Below are positions 1 through 8,538 of a DNA stretch of 64,000 nucleotides, piece by piece (position 1 is the stretch's first letter; each line of letters starts with the position of its first letter). The stretch is from positions 124,001-188,000 of the forward strand of contig JAJZZX010000001.1 in assembly GCA_021797355.1 (NCBI GenBank), in the 5' to 3' direction. Both the position numbers and the translations under genes were made by a program. The notes below the pieces were generated by a model. That model saw nothing but the letters and a program-made list of their open reading frames with translations. It was not told the origin of the DNA and ran no database searches. The stretch comes from Thermoplasmata archaeon (lineage in GTDB: Archaea > Thermoplasmatota > Thermoplasmata > Thermoplasmatales > Thermoplasmataceae).

Positions 1-1165
1 TTTCGCCGTCAAAAAGATTTGCTCCAAGAAGGTTGATAACACTCAACCTGCTTGTAACCTGATTGGGGTTATTCCACACTTCCTTGGCAAATCCCTGCAA
101 CCAGGAAAGGGGCAGGTCTCCAACTTCTATTACTGCTACAGTGACTCCCTGGCCCATGTCAGGCTCACTGGCAATTGTTGACTGTCCAGACCAGAGATTG
201 CTAGCTCCGGTTAGAACATGCATTGTGCTCGGGAATATGATCTGATAGTTGCCTGACGGATCATTGAAAGCAGCAGCAGTTGGTGTCAGGTAATTTGGAG
301 CCCAGGTAAAGTTTGCATCAGTAATATTCTGGACAGAACCAAGATCATATGGATTATAGAAGCTGCCAGGAGTCTGGGTGGAATTGAAGGTAAAAGAAGT
401 TCCTGTGCTGTTGTAAAGTCCAGGTACAATGCCAGCAGGACTCATTCCGTAGGGAAGCATCAGATCGGGAGATGCAGCCATGCCATCGAGGCCTGTTATT
501 CCGCTCACATACTGTGCAATTCCAGCAGGCATTTTCAGGCCTGCAGTGTTAACGTATTCAATCGGTGACAGAGAAACACTGCCAGGGACTGCGCTGCCAT
601 TGCCGAACAGCGGTATCCATACTCCGTCACTTGTGTACTGAATTGCATAAGCGCCTATCTTTGTATTGAAAGCTGATTCAAACTGGGAAACTGTTCCAAC
701 CAGTGTAAGAGAAAGCCTGGCTGAACTGGTCTGGACACTAATGCCATACTGGCTGAAGTAAGATACAATGGAGTTGTATACCTGCTGTGAAACCCCGAAC
801 ATCGACCCAAAGGTGCCTGCTGAGACGTATTGCCTGTACAGAGGGGATCCGGGATTCGATATGGAGGACACGTAAGCGGAGAGATTACCTGTTGGCTTCA
901 GGCTCAGGGTAACGACAAGCTGGGCGTTGGGATTAAACTGTGCACCCTCACTTACAAGCTGGAAATTTCCAAGTTTGGACAGCTGGCCTGATAGCGCCGA
1001 TCCCTGCATTTCCACAAGCGTACCAGAAGATGATGAATTGGCAGCTATTGGCAGGCTTTCTGTGCCTGTGCGACCAGTTGCATTACTCATGCCATATACC
1101 ATGACAGAGGCAATAAAAATTGCAACCACGATCACAGAGACAATAACTTTATACCTATTACTCAT
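1..1165 (-). CDS. Sedolisin-type (S53) secreted acid protease, 5' part; gene runs off the window
   Basis: The minus frame is open from an ATG at 1165 to the window edge (388 codons). Residues about 5-26 form a hydrophobic signal or anchor segment. The next ~300 residues match the pro-kumamolisin activation domain (for example the segment SPLYRQYVSAGTFGSMFG). The peptidase domain begins near the edge with GQGVTVAVIEVGDLP, so the Glu/Asp/Ser catalytic residues lie outside the window. A GAGGTG ribosome-binding site sits just upstream (about 1175-1180). Sedolisins are pepstatin-insensitive serine-carboxyl proteases active at low pH. A complete relative lies at 19717-22686. The C-terminal layout of this copy cannot be seen. 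Confidence 0.85.
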   Translation of the reverse strand, partial: MSNRYKVIVSVIVVAIFIASVMVYGMSNATGRTGTESLPIAANSSSSGTLVEMQGSALSGQLSKLGNFQLVSEGAQFNPNAQLVVTLSLKPTGNLSAYVSSISNPGSPLYRQYVSAGTFGSMFGVSQQVYNSIVSYFSQYGISVQTSSARLSLTLVGTVSQFESAFNTKIGAYAIQYTSDGVWIPLFGNGSAVPGSVSLSPIEYVNTAGLKMPAGIAQYVSGITGLDGMAASPDLMLPYGMSPAGIVPGLYNSTGTSFTFNSTQTPGSFYNPYDLGSVQNITDANFTWAPNYLTPTAAAFNDPSGNYQIIFPSTMHVLTGASNLWSGQSTIASEPDMGQGVTVAVIEVGDLPLSWLQGFAKEVWNNPNQVTSRLSVINLLGANLFDGE

Positions 1166-1403
1166 GGCTTTTTTCACCTCGGACGGCTGGGGCCTTATGC
1201 TCTTAGGGGGGCGGGCCTCAACCCTGAGGAAATCAATTGAAAAATATATTTGAGAATTTTGTCAAATTTTAGAAAGGCGCTTTCCATTAAGGATATTTAA
1301 ATATCTAACACATGGTCTCGGGAGCCAGAAAAATTTTAAGTGCACATTTATCTTTTTACGGGTGTGACATTAAATAATGATACATTATTGAATGTACCAC
1401 AGA

Positions 1404-1811
1404 TCACAGGTCATTTCTAAGAAATCTCTCTTCTTCCAGCTTTTTGCTGATTCTCAATATCTGTCGATATGAATACTCAATACCATATCTTTCCTTTATG
1501 GATTCCCTTGCCATCTTCAGGCTTCGGGAATTCTTTATCAATTCTATCAATTGTTTCGAAACAGGGACTTTCCTTGGCCTCCCTATTTTCCTGGATCTGA
1601 CAAAGGCCAAAGGCCCAAGAGCATTCCACTGCTTAAGCCATAGGTAGCCACAGGCTACAGTTATATAATTCCTGCGGCACGCAATCTTAACTGAATATCC
1701 CAGATAGAGATCCCTGATGAAAGCCATTTTCCTTAAAGCCCTGATTCTGGACCTCTCTGCAGAAATCATCCTCTCCAGCTGTTCCAAATTGAGATGCCTC
1801 TTAACGGACAT
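1404..1811 (-). CDS. Helix-turn-helix protein resembling the N-terminal half of IS630-type transposases
   Basis: A 135-residue basic protein. The first ~75 residues look like a homeodomain-type HTH (KMAFIRDLYLGYSVKIACRR), then a GRPRK linker and a second helical segment ending KERYGIEYSYRQILRISKKL. This two-HTH layout is typical of the DNA-binding part of IS630/Tc1-like transposases, but no DDE domain follows: the frame stops at 1404 and downstream DNA is the sedolisin promoter. It is either a stand-alone remnant of an insertion sequence or a domesticated DNA-binding protein. No inverted repeats were found around it. Function is not assigned. Confidence 0.6.
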   Translation of the reverse strand: MSVKRHLNLEQLERMISAERSRIRALRKMAFIRDLYLGYSVKIACRRNYITVACGYLWLKQWNALGPLAFVRSRKIGRPRKVPVSKQLIELIKNSRSLKMARESIKERYGIEYSYRQILRISKKLEEERFLRNDL

Positions 1812-1906
1812 GAAAGGTCATTGAAAGAATACGACTTGGAAATTAAAATAGTTATGTCATAAGAGTTCAGCCAGAAAGCAATCTCTTGTAGAGCCAATAT
1901 TATAGG

Positions 1907-3421
1907 TCATTTTCTTGGTATACTCCTCTGGCTGAAATCTATATTTTCTTTAGTAATTGTAGTATAAAATTCAATGGACCTAGAAACTGCCCTTTTCCAC
2001 AATCTTATCAGAAGTTCAATGTCTTCCTTTTTTAGCTCAGGGGGTTCAACCTTCAATTCCTGATATGCAGGCCTGGAGCAATGGTTGTATCCGGAAGCTG
2101 CACAGGCAGCCCCCCTTGCAGTTACTAGCTGCGGTTCCATGCCAATCTTCACGGGAATATCCATCACAGCGGACTGGAATCCAAGAAATTGCCTATTCAT
2201 GGCAAGCCCCCCATCGACCATTATCTCCCTAGGTTTTCTGCCAATGGAATCAAGCTCCTCCACGATATCATTTATTTGCAAGGCTATGGAGGCTAGAGCT
2301 GAATCCATTAGGTTCTGTCTGTTTGTCATTGCCCTCAAGCCAAAAACTGTCCCTGATGTAATGTTCTCCCAGTACGGAGCGCCAGTACCCTCAATGGATG
2401 GGACGATCACCGCAGGAGGAAAACTGTTAAAGATTCTTGCTGGATTTGCACCGTATAATTCTTCCTTCCCTGATCCTGTGAGTTCTGCGATAAAATCAAT
2501 AAGCTTTCCAGCCCAGAAAACCGGTCCCTCCAGGGCATAAAGCCTTTCACCATGTCCTGAGAACAAAAGGGTCTCCAGCAATCTCTCTGATCTCACCCGA
2601 TGAGAACCTGTGTTCTGAACAAGAAAGGCACCAGATCCGTAGGTTACCTTCGTATCACCATTTTCATTGAGTGAATGTCCTAGCACTGAAGCCTGCTGAT
2701 CTCCTATTAGCGCTGTGACTGGAATCTCCACGCCCAGAATCTGTAAAGATGTATTTCCGTAATGGCTTGAGGATTCCTGCAGTTCAGGCAGCATTTCATG
2801 AGGTACTTCCATCAGGTCGAGAAGATCGGCGTCCCACTCAAGGCTATTTATGTTGAAAAGCATGGTTCTGGATGCATTTGTATGGTCTGTTGCGTGGATT
2901 CTGCCACCTGTAAGGTTCCACAGGAGCCAGGTGTCAACAGTGCCAAATATGGCGTCGCCTTTCTTGCCCTTTTTAATGAGGTCACCATCTTTTTTGAGCA
3001 GCCACCTAATCTTTGAACCGCTGAAGTATGCGTCAGGAATGAGGCCGGTTTTATCCTTTATGGCCTTCCCATGTTTCATTCTCAACTCATGGCAGAAAAG
3101 ATCAGTTCTCCTATCCTCCCACATGATGGCATTGTGAACAGGTTTTCCGGTATGCCTGTCCCAAATCAGAAAAGTTTCTCTCTGGTTGGATATGCCTAGG
3201 GACCGAATTCTTTCCCCTGGACGAAGACTGCCTATTGCTCTCTTGATCACTGTAATTGCAGAATTAAGGATCTCTTCAGGAGATTGTTCAATTTCGCCAT
3301 TTTTGCCTAAAATTAATGGAACACTGGAATGATACTGCCTGATGGGGGTCAATGCCTCATCGAACACCACACACTTTGAAACAGACGTCCCCTGATCCAG
3401 CGCAAGAGTTACTTCTTTCAT
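1907..3421 (-). CDS. glpK: Glycerol kinase
   Basis: A 504-residue FGGY-family kinase, the usual length for glycerol kinase, which converts glycerol plus ATP to sn-glycerol 3-phosphate. Visible motifs are the N-terminal phosphate loop DQGTSVSK (residues 9-16), the substrate segment SNQRETFLIWDR with nearby WEDRR (about 78-105), the catalytic Asp in IGDQQASVLGH (D241), the phosphate-2 motif TYGSGAFLVQNTG, and VDGGLAMN near residue 400. The ATG at 3421 is the natural start. The gene is single, without an adjacent glycerol facilitator or dehydrogenase. The product can feed both glycolysis and the sn-glycerol pool; which one dominates cannot be told from sequence. Confidence 0.95.
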   Translation of the reverse strand: MKEVTLALDQGTSVSKCVVFDEALTPIRQYHSSVPLILGKNGEIEQSPEEILNSAITVIKRAIGSLRPGERIRSLGISNQRETFLIWDRHTGKPVHNAIMWEDRRTDLFCHELRMKHGKAIKDKTGLIPDAYFSGSKIRWLLKKDGDLIKKGKKGDAIFGTVDTWLLWNLTGGRIHATDHTNASRTMLFNINSLEWDADLLDLMEVPHEMLPELQESSSHYGNTSLQILGVEIPVTALIGDQQASVLGHSLNENGDTKVTYGSGAFLVQNTGSHRVRSERLLETLLFSGHGERLYALEGPVFWAGKLIDFIAELTGSGKEELYGANPARIFNSFPPAVIVPSIEGTGAPYWENITSGTVFGLRAMTNRQNLMDSALASIALQINDIVEELDSIGRKPREIMVDGGLAMNRQFLGFQSAVMDIPVKIGMEPQLVTARGAACAASGYNHCSRPAYQELKVEPPELKKEDIELLIRLWKRAVSRSIEFYTTITKENIDFSQRSIPRK

Positions 3422-3591
3422 GCATGATCATTGCAACTTTTTCAATATGGTTTTCCAGGAAGCTAACTACTTGGCTTACGACTTTGGATACTATCACAAA
3501 ACTCCTATTGCATTGACAGAAGTGACGTTGAACTATTTCACTTCATGCTCTGTAACATACTGGAGACTTTTTATGCCCTTAAATGGTCAGT

Positions 3592-4467
3592 ATGGCAGTT
3601 ATCGATCTATTGGAAGGTGGAAACATAAACCGACGGCTGAATTATGATGAGGAACTACGCCTCTATGAGAAACTCAGAATTAACTATTCCCACATAATTT
3701 CGGAACCCAGGAATGACACCGATAACATACTGAACTCAATATTCTCAAGAACTTCACTGGTGAGGCTCTGGGACAAGATAATCATTGACACCGAGCATCC
3801 ATTTCCAGGAGATGGCGGTATTACGAGCGATGAGGCATATAAAATTGAAAACGGTATGAAATTTCTAGCACTTTATGGCTCCAATGATAACTCCAAGGAA
3901 AGGAAGACCGATCTTGTTTCAGTAATGAAGAAAACAGACCCGGAACTGGTGGAGGAAATAATCAGGACAACAAAGGCAATACTTGGTGAAATTAAGGAAA
4001 AATACAGATTCGAAGTTGTAACAATGCACCAGAAGGCTGAAAGATCAGTTGAGCAGGATCTCAGCGCTCACCAGTATAGCAGGAATCCAGAGGAGGTTTT
4101 TAGCCTCATCCTTTCAAAAAACGCTGAGCTTCTTGGAAAGGAAGATTTCCTTAAGGTGTTCAGGAGAATGAAGATATACAGGATCTACAGCAAACTCAGC
4201 GATATTGCAAAGGGGATTTCTCCCAATGAAAGGATTCTCGAGGCTGAAGTGGAGAAACTTATTTATGCTCTCCAGTTCCTCAAGTTCCTTTACCTTGTGA
4301 GAACAGAGGATTATGGGACACAGGAGATCATCAAGTTTGATAAATTCCTGAAAAGAGCGTCAGATCTCCATCCAGACTGGCTTGAGGAAATAGACAAGGA
4401 CTATCATGCTGTGCTGAAGAGCATATATGCTCCTGAAAAAGAAAAGAGAAAATCAAAACGAAAATAA
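3592..4467 (+). CDS. Hypothetical soluble helical protein with basic tail
   Basis: About 291 residues, charged and largely helical, with no membrane segment or signal. The tail ends in a Lys/Arg-rich stretch (EKEKRKSKRK) that could contact nucleic acid. I do not recognise the family. Two starts are possible, ATG 3583 and ATG 3592. A TATA-like CTTTTTATG at 3567-3575 places a leaderless start nearer 3592. It is followed after 24 bases by the GtrA-like gene, probably in the same transcript. Divergent from glpK. Confidence 0.7.
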   Translation: MAVIDLLEGGNINRRLNYDEELRLYEKLRINYSHIISEPRNDTDNILNSIFSRTSLVRLWDKIIIDTEHPFPGDGGITSDEAYKIENGMKFLALYGSNDNSKERKTDLVSVMKKTDPELVEEIIRTTKAILGEIKEKYRFEVVTMHQKAERSVEQDLSAHQYSRNPEEVFSLILSKNAELLGKEDFLKVFRRMKIYRIYSKLSDIAKGISPNERILEAEVEKLIYALQFLKFLYLVRTEDYGTQEIIKFDKFLKRASDLHPDWLEEIDKDYHAVLKSIYAPEKEKRKSKRK

Positions 4468-4491
4468 CGAAAGGAGTAATGCACCGCAAGG

Positions 4492-4944
4492 ATGGACGGC
4501 AACCTGAGATCTAAAATAATGGTGCTGATAAGAAAGAATCTTTTTCGTTCAATCAAGTATTCCATTTCAGGCTATATTGGCTTTTTCATCCTTGAAGGCG
4601 TAACTTACATTCTTCTCAGGGAATACGGATATGCCCACTTAATATGGATAGATGCCCTTGCCTTCTTTCTTGGGGTTGCTGCTGAATTCCTCATAAACGA
4701 ATACTGGACCACAAGGAACGAGGGATATCACAGTACTTCCATACAGGGCCATATATGGCGACTCTTTAAATTCGAATTCCTCAATTTACTTGGTAACGGT
4801 ATCGCCATAGCAGTTCAGTTATCCCTGCTACATTTCTTTGATCTGTATCCCTTGATAGGGAATATAATAGGTTCGGGAATTGCTTTTCCCTTCAATTATG
4901 CTGTTCAGATGAAATCAGTATGGAAGATTGATATTTCCAGCTAG
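4492..4944 (+). CDS. GtrA-like (DPMS/flippase) small membrane protein
   Basis: 150 residues with four predicted hydrophobic helices and the arrangement of the GtrA family: a first helix GYIGFFILEGVTYILL, a middle cytoplasmic segment, and a last helix FPFNYAVQMKSVWKI resembling the family C-terminus (N-Y/F followed by W-K/F). GtrA proteins assist transfer of polyisoprenyl-linked sugars across the membrane or partner with GT2 glycosyltransferases. An AAGGAG stretch lies at 4471-4476. It follows the unknown gene by 24 bases. No glycosyltransferase is adjacent; the GT2 protein at 14373-15764 is a distant candidate partner (inference). Confidence 0.75.
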   Translation: MDGNLRSKIMVLIRKNLFRSIKYSISGYIGFFILEGVTYILLREYGYAHLIWIDALAFFLGVAAEFLINEYWTTRNEGYHSTSIQGHIWRLFKFEFLNLLGNGIAIAVQLSLLHFFDLYPLIGNIIGSGIAFPFNYAVQMKSVWKIDISS

Positions 4945-4992
4945 GTTTAGCTCGGGAAAAAATTGAAAAGTATGGAAATCAGAAGATTTCCA

Positions 4993-6531
4993 CTAATTCT
5001 GGGTGGGTGGGTCAGCTGGTGCAGCTACCTTCGAATTTTTCACTCCTGCTGCGTTTGCTATGAGGCTTCCCACAACAGCTATTGCGATGTTAACAGCAAC
5101 TGCGAGCAGGCCAATATAAACCAGACCTGGACCAAATGTATAAAAGCTCGAGGTCAAGACACCAAATTTGTTAGCCACCTCTTCCAGCGCTATACCCAAG
5201 GCAAGTCCCACAGCCCACCCAGCAATAAGGGAGTGCTTGTTGAGCTTGGGGAAATAAAGCCCCAGAAACAGGGATGGGAGAATCTGAAGTATTATGACTC
5301 CACCCAGTAGCTGCAGCTGTATTGAATAGGTCTCAGGTACCACGAAGGTAAATGCCAGGGCTATGAACACAAAAACTACAGTTGCCCACTTTGCTATCAG
5401 AGTTTCACCCTTTGATGAAATGTTGCTCTTGAAGACCTTAACAACATTTCTTGTGAACAGATTTGCTGATGCCATTGACATGATAGCTGCAGGAACAAGT
5501 CCCCCTATGAAGATACCAAGCAGCGCAAAGCCTGCGAACCAGCTTGGCATAGTGTAAAGTATCAGGGCTGGAACCACGTATATGCCTCTTGATGCCGCAG
5601 AAAAGTTGCTTAGGTAGCTCATTGCTGGGGCAACAGCATATACAAGAACTCCAAAGAGAGCAAGCAGAGCAAGCCCTATGCCATATATTGGAAGCAGGGC
5701 CGTGCTCATTCTTAGGTTCTTCTCATTTTTGGAACTCAACGATCCATTGACAGCATGAGGATACAGGTAAAGCGCCATGGCACTTCCGATCCATAAAGTA
5801 GTGTACCCTAGCCCATACGTGCTCTGATTCAGCGTCTGATATGCTGCCTTGACGCTAAATGCGTGCTGGAATCCCCCATAGGCGAGCGGTACTGCTATAA
5901 TGATCACTATCACTGAGGTGAATATTATAATGTCCTTGAAAACGGCAGTCAGTGTAACCCCCCTCAGCCCGCTCATGAAGGTGAATATGACCAGTATGAC
6001 GAATGACAGAACGAGGGCTAAGGTGACTATTGTGGAGACCCCTGACCCTAGGGGAAACATCACAGTTAGGACTGCCTTCATCCCAATAATCTGCAATGCC
6101 ACATATGGTAGTTCTGCAACAATTCCGGTCAGTGCTATGAGCAATCCAAGAGTCTTGCTAGAGAACGTGTCCTGTATGAAATCAGAGGCTGTTATGTAGC
6201 CCTTCTTCCTAGATACTATCCAGAGTTTTGGCATTGTTACCATTGCAATCGCAAAGGTAATTGCAACATATGGGACAGCAAAGAAGAAAAGAGCACCCTT
6301 GGCAAATAGCCCAGAAGGAACTGCCACGAAAGTATAAGCAGTGTACAGATCCGCTCCGATTAAGAACCAGGTTAAAAATACGCCAAGTTTTCTGCCAGCA
6401 AGCGACCACTCAGAAAGTATGGTTTCATCGCCCTTCCTGAATCTTCTTCCAAAAAACCCCAGAAAGGCAAAGACAATGAATAGCGCCACGAAGACTACTA
6501 TGCCAGGCAGCCCTAGTCCTGAGGTAGTCAC
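4993..6531 (-). CDS. Sodium/solute symporter family (SSS, SLC5-like) permease
   Basis: 512 residues with about 13 hydrophobic helices. The N-terminal region has the SSS-type sequence EWSLAGRKLGVFLTWFLIGADLYTAYTFVAVPSG, followed by the family's GYITASDFI segment (near residue 105), which favours the panthothenate/solute branch over sugar carriers. Substrate is unknown; members move organic acids, amino acids, proline or pantothenate with Na+ or H+. The start overlaps by four bases the end of the DUF3311 gene, so the two are translationally coupled. The C-terminus ends with a short Pro/Ala-rich cytoplasmic tail. Confidence 0.85.
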   Translation of the reverse strand: MTTSGLGLPGIVVFVALFIVFAFLGFFGRRFRKGDETILSEWSLAGRKLGVFLTWFLIGADLYTAYTFVAVPSGLFAKGALFFFAVPYVAITFAIAMVTMPKLWIVSRKKGYITASDFIQDTFSSKTLGLLIALTGIVAELPYVALQIIGMKAVLTVMFPLGSGVSTIVTLALVLSFVILVIFTFMSGLRGVTLTAVFKDIIIFTSVIVIIIAVPLAYGGFQHAFSVKAAYQTLNQSTYGLGYTTLWIGSAMALYLYPHAVNGSLSSKNEKNLRMSTALLPIYGIGLALLALFGVLVYAVAPAMSYLSNFSAASRGIYVVPALILYTMPSWFAGFALLGIFIGGLVPAAIMSMASANLFTRNVVKVFKSNISSKGETLIAKWATVVFVFIALAFTFVVPETYSIQLQLLGGVIILQILPSLFLGLYFPKLNKHSLIAGWAVGLALGIALEEVANKFGVLTSSFYTFGPGLVYIGLLAVAVNIAIAVVGSLIANAAGVKNSKVAAPADPPTQN

Positions 6532-6764
6532 GAAGCCTCGCCTCCCAGATGGTTAATCAGGTATGCAGCCACTCCAAACATAACAGCAGAAATTACCAGC
6601 CAGAGGGTCTGATACCAGTAAAAGAACGAGACGCCAGCCAGTTCAGGAGATACTCTGTCATAAGTAGGAAGCAGTAGGTATGCTATGAACGGTATCACCA
6701 ACAAAATTGCCGATACAACATACACACCGACCCTTTTCCCGTCAGATACCTTGTTATCAGCCAT
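6528..6764 (-). CDS. DUF3311-like small membrane subunit paired with the SSS permease
   Basis: 78 residues from ATG 6764, with two hydrophobic helices and the segment FFYWYQTLWLVISAVMF typical of DUF3311 proteins, which are usually encoded directly before sodium/solute symporters. The open frame extends upstream to 6911 but that part is not protein-like, and a strong TATA box at 6787-6798 lies 23-34 bases upstream of ATG 6764, fixing the start. It overlaps the permease by four bases (ATGA-type). Role: probably an accessory or assembly subunit (inference from pairing). Confidence 0.75.
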   Translation of the reverse strand: MADNKVSDGKRVGVYVVSAILLVIPFIAYLLLPTYDRVSPELAGVSFFYWYQTLWLVISAVMFGVAAYLINHLGGEAS

Positions 6765-6786
6765 TGAAGTGTTATGACGTAGCAGG

Positions 6787-6798
6787 TATATATAAATA
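6787..6798 (-). promoter_or_regulatory. TATA box of the DUF3311-symporter operon
   Basis: TATATATAAATA, read on the minus strand as TATTTATATATA, lies about 28 bases before ATG 6764, the distance expected for a leaderless archaeal transcript. Confidence 0.6.
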
Positions 6799-6993
6799 TG
6801 CCAGCCGTAATAGATAAATGGCAGAAAAAACAGAATTTTACATGAAATTTTAAGTACGTGTGGCCAAACTTTTATGAATAACGCTCTCCGGATGAATAAT
6901 TCCATACACATTTAGTGCAGTCATTATCTTGGCCTCTCAAAGTAAAAAAAAAGCAGAACGGAAAAGCCATCCTTCGAGGAACCCAGAAGGAAG

Positions 6994-7300
6994 ATGGCCT
7001 ATGATCCCCTTAAATACGTGACTTCAAAGGCTGGAATGGCATGGATTCTTGATGCGGACTGGACAAGTGTGAACAACCTGGCAAAGCGTTTTGCCGAAAT
7101 GATATGCATCATGGAGGGCACAAAACAGGGAGGGAAGACAGGATAAGCACTTTCTGGAGCAGAAAAGGAAAGTGAAGGATGTCGGTTACAGTGGGCCCAG
7201 GAAGTATGGCTTAAAAACCGACCTGTGGACTCTGAAAAGAGTGGTAATTGTAATCCAGAGTAAATTTCTGCCTAGATTACATGGATGATCTGAAATACAT
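6994..7300 (+). pseudogene. Decayed IS630-like transposase fragment
   Basis: A 50-codon open piece (6994-7146) is followed in another frame by GYSGPRKYGLKTDLWTLKRV (about 7180-7240), which is the HTH-linker signature of IS630-type transposases (tDlWTlkRV, then a winged helix). The frame breaks again near 7288 and no DDE residues follow. The whole stretch 6912-7480 has no intact gene; it is insertion-sequence debris between the symporter operon and the shikimate promoter. Confidence 0.5.
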
Positions 7301-7480
7301 TGAAACTGAAACCATAATAATGAGAAAACAAACTAAGAACGATGAGGAAACTGATCAGATAATCGAAGCTGCATCTAACAGTATGTATGGATAAAATAAA
7401 AACAAAGAAGAAACCTCTTATTCTGTTATTGCTGTAAGCAGAAGTATAGTATTTTTATAGCTCTATATTGTACAATAATG

Positions 7481-7489
7481 TTTAAATTA
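7481..7489 (+). promoter_or_regulatory. Probable TATA box of the shikimate operon
   Basis: TTTAAATTA, in an AT-rich stretch free of genes, lies about 41 bases before GTG 7526, allowing a leader of roughly 15 bases. Another AT-rich element (TTTTTATAG) lies near 7452-7460. No other promoter-like site is evident inside the tightly overlapping aro operon. Confidence 0.4.
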
Positions 7490-7525
7490 TAGCTATGAAT
7501 TACGCTGATATTCAAGTTGCATAAG

Positions 7526-7669
7526 GTGAATATCTTGTCACAGGAGAGATTAATAGATGTGATTACCGCAAATAGGCGGAGTCTGCAGTCAGCAAGGGAA
7601 ATAATTCATTATGCATCACTCCATCAAGGAATAGTTTGTGATCAGTCAGATTCAGAGGTGTTCAATTGA
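7526..7669 (+). CDS. Very small ORF, weakly chorismate-mutase-like, first gene of aro operon
   Basis: 47 codons from GTG 7526 (44 from TTG 7535), ending with TGA that overlaps the TTG start of the DAHP synthase by four bases (TTGA), a coupling pattern seen elsewhere in this operon. The sequence ANRRSLQSAREIIHYASLHQ then IVCDQSDSEVF resembles helix 1 and the loop of AroQ chorismate mutases (R-rich helix, then v-x-D-x3-E). It is only half the usual 80-90 residues, and His occupies about where the catalytic Lys should be. It may be a degenerate mutase, a regulatory peptide or a chance ORF. The coupling argues that it is translated. Confidence 0.4.
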   Translation: MNILSQERLIDVITANRRSLQSAREIIHYASLHQGIVCDQSDSEVFN

Positions 7670-8538
7670 CATTCAGTCGCAACAGTATAGCGAGTTCTTC
7701 TTACATGACGGGGATTGAAGATAGTGAAGGGATACCCTATCTCTATTCAAGGGGCTACAAAAACGATGATACTGTAATTGATCTCGGAGCCAGTAGAATT
7801 GGTGGAAAAGATTTCATTGTTGCTGCTGGCCCATGTTCGGTTGATTTCGATTATCTTCCGGATTTCGCCCTGGAGCTAAAGAAAGCCGGAGCAAGCGTTA
7901 TAAGAGGGGGAGCCTTCAAGCCTAGAACAAGCCCAAGATCATTTCAGGGAAGCGGAGAGGCAGCATTGAGGCAACTGGTTGAGGCCCGTGACGTGACGGG
8001 CTTGCCTGTTGTATCTGAAATCATGGATGCATCTCAGCTACCTCTTTTCAGCGACATAGATATACTTCAGGTTGGTTCAAGAAATGCACAGAACTTTACC
8101 CTTCTTAGGGCCCTTGGAATCCAGCCAAAGCCAGTACTGTTGAAAAGAGGAATGGGAAACACGGTGGAAGAGTTACTTAACTCTGCTGAATATATATTAC
8201 AGGGCGGAAACCATTCAGTAATCCTCTGCGAGAGAGGAATAAGAACCTTTGAGAGTTCCACGAGATTCACGCTGGATATTGGAGCAGTTCCGATTCTAAG
8301 GCAGAAATCACATCTACCCGTATGTGTGGATCCAAGCCATGCAGCCGGCCAGAGAGATCTCGTTGCACCCCTGTCGCTTGCTGCAGCGGCTGCAGGCGCC
8401 CAGATGCTTTTAATAGAGGTACATCCAGAACCCGAAAGAGCGTTGAGCGACAGCCATCAGCAACTTACTTTAAAACAATTTAAGGAACTTATGATACAGA
8501 TTCGAAGAATCAGGGAATCACTTGAGCGAAACATCTAA
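7666..8538 (+). CDS. 3-deoxy-7-phosphoheptulonate (DAHP) synthase, AroG/KDO8P-synthase-like type
   Basis: 290 residues. Condenses phosphoenolpyruvate and erythrose 4-phosphate, the entry step of the shikimate pathway. Motifs: VAAGPCSVD (residues about 56-64), KPRTSPRSFQG (phosphate/PEP contacts), SEIMD, QVGSRNAQNF, KPVLLKRGMGNT (active-site Lys), GGNHSVILCERGIRTFE, and VDPSHAAGQRD with metal-binding His. This is the short unregulated form without a fused chorismate mutase or ACT domain. The TTG start overlaps the preceding small ORF, and its 3' end overlaps aroB by 17 bases. Confidence 0.93.
   Translation: MTFSRNSIASSSYMTGIEDSEGIPYLYSRGYKNDDTVIDLGASRIGGKDFIVAAGPCSVDFDYLPDFALELKKAGASVIRGGAFKPRTSPRSFQGSGEAALRQLVEARDVTGLPVVSEIMDASQLPLFSDIDILQVGSRNAQNFTLLRALGIQPKPVLLKRGMGNTVEELLNSAEYILQGGNHSVILCERGIRTFESSTRFTLDIGAVPILRQKSHLPVCVDPSHAAGQRDLVAPLSLAAAAAGAQMLLIEVHPEPERALSDSHQQLTLKQFKELMIQIRRIRESLERNI

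Noticed and set aside
927-1253. Plus-strand frame of 108 codons
   Set aside because: It is antisense to the sedolisin signal and pro-domain, which is strongly protein-like on the minus strand.
3420-3647. Plus-strand frame of 75 codons in the glpK upstream region
   Set aside because: Overlaps the start of the 3592-4467 gene and its TATA box; no domain and no separate promoter.
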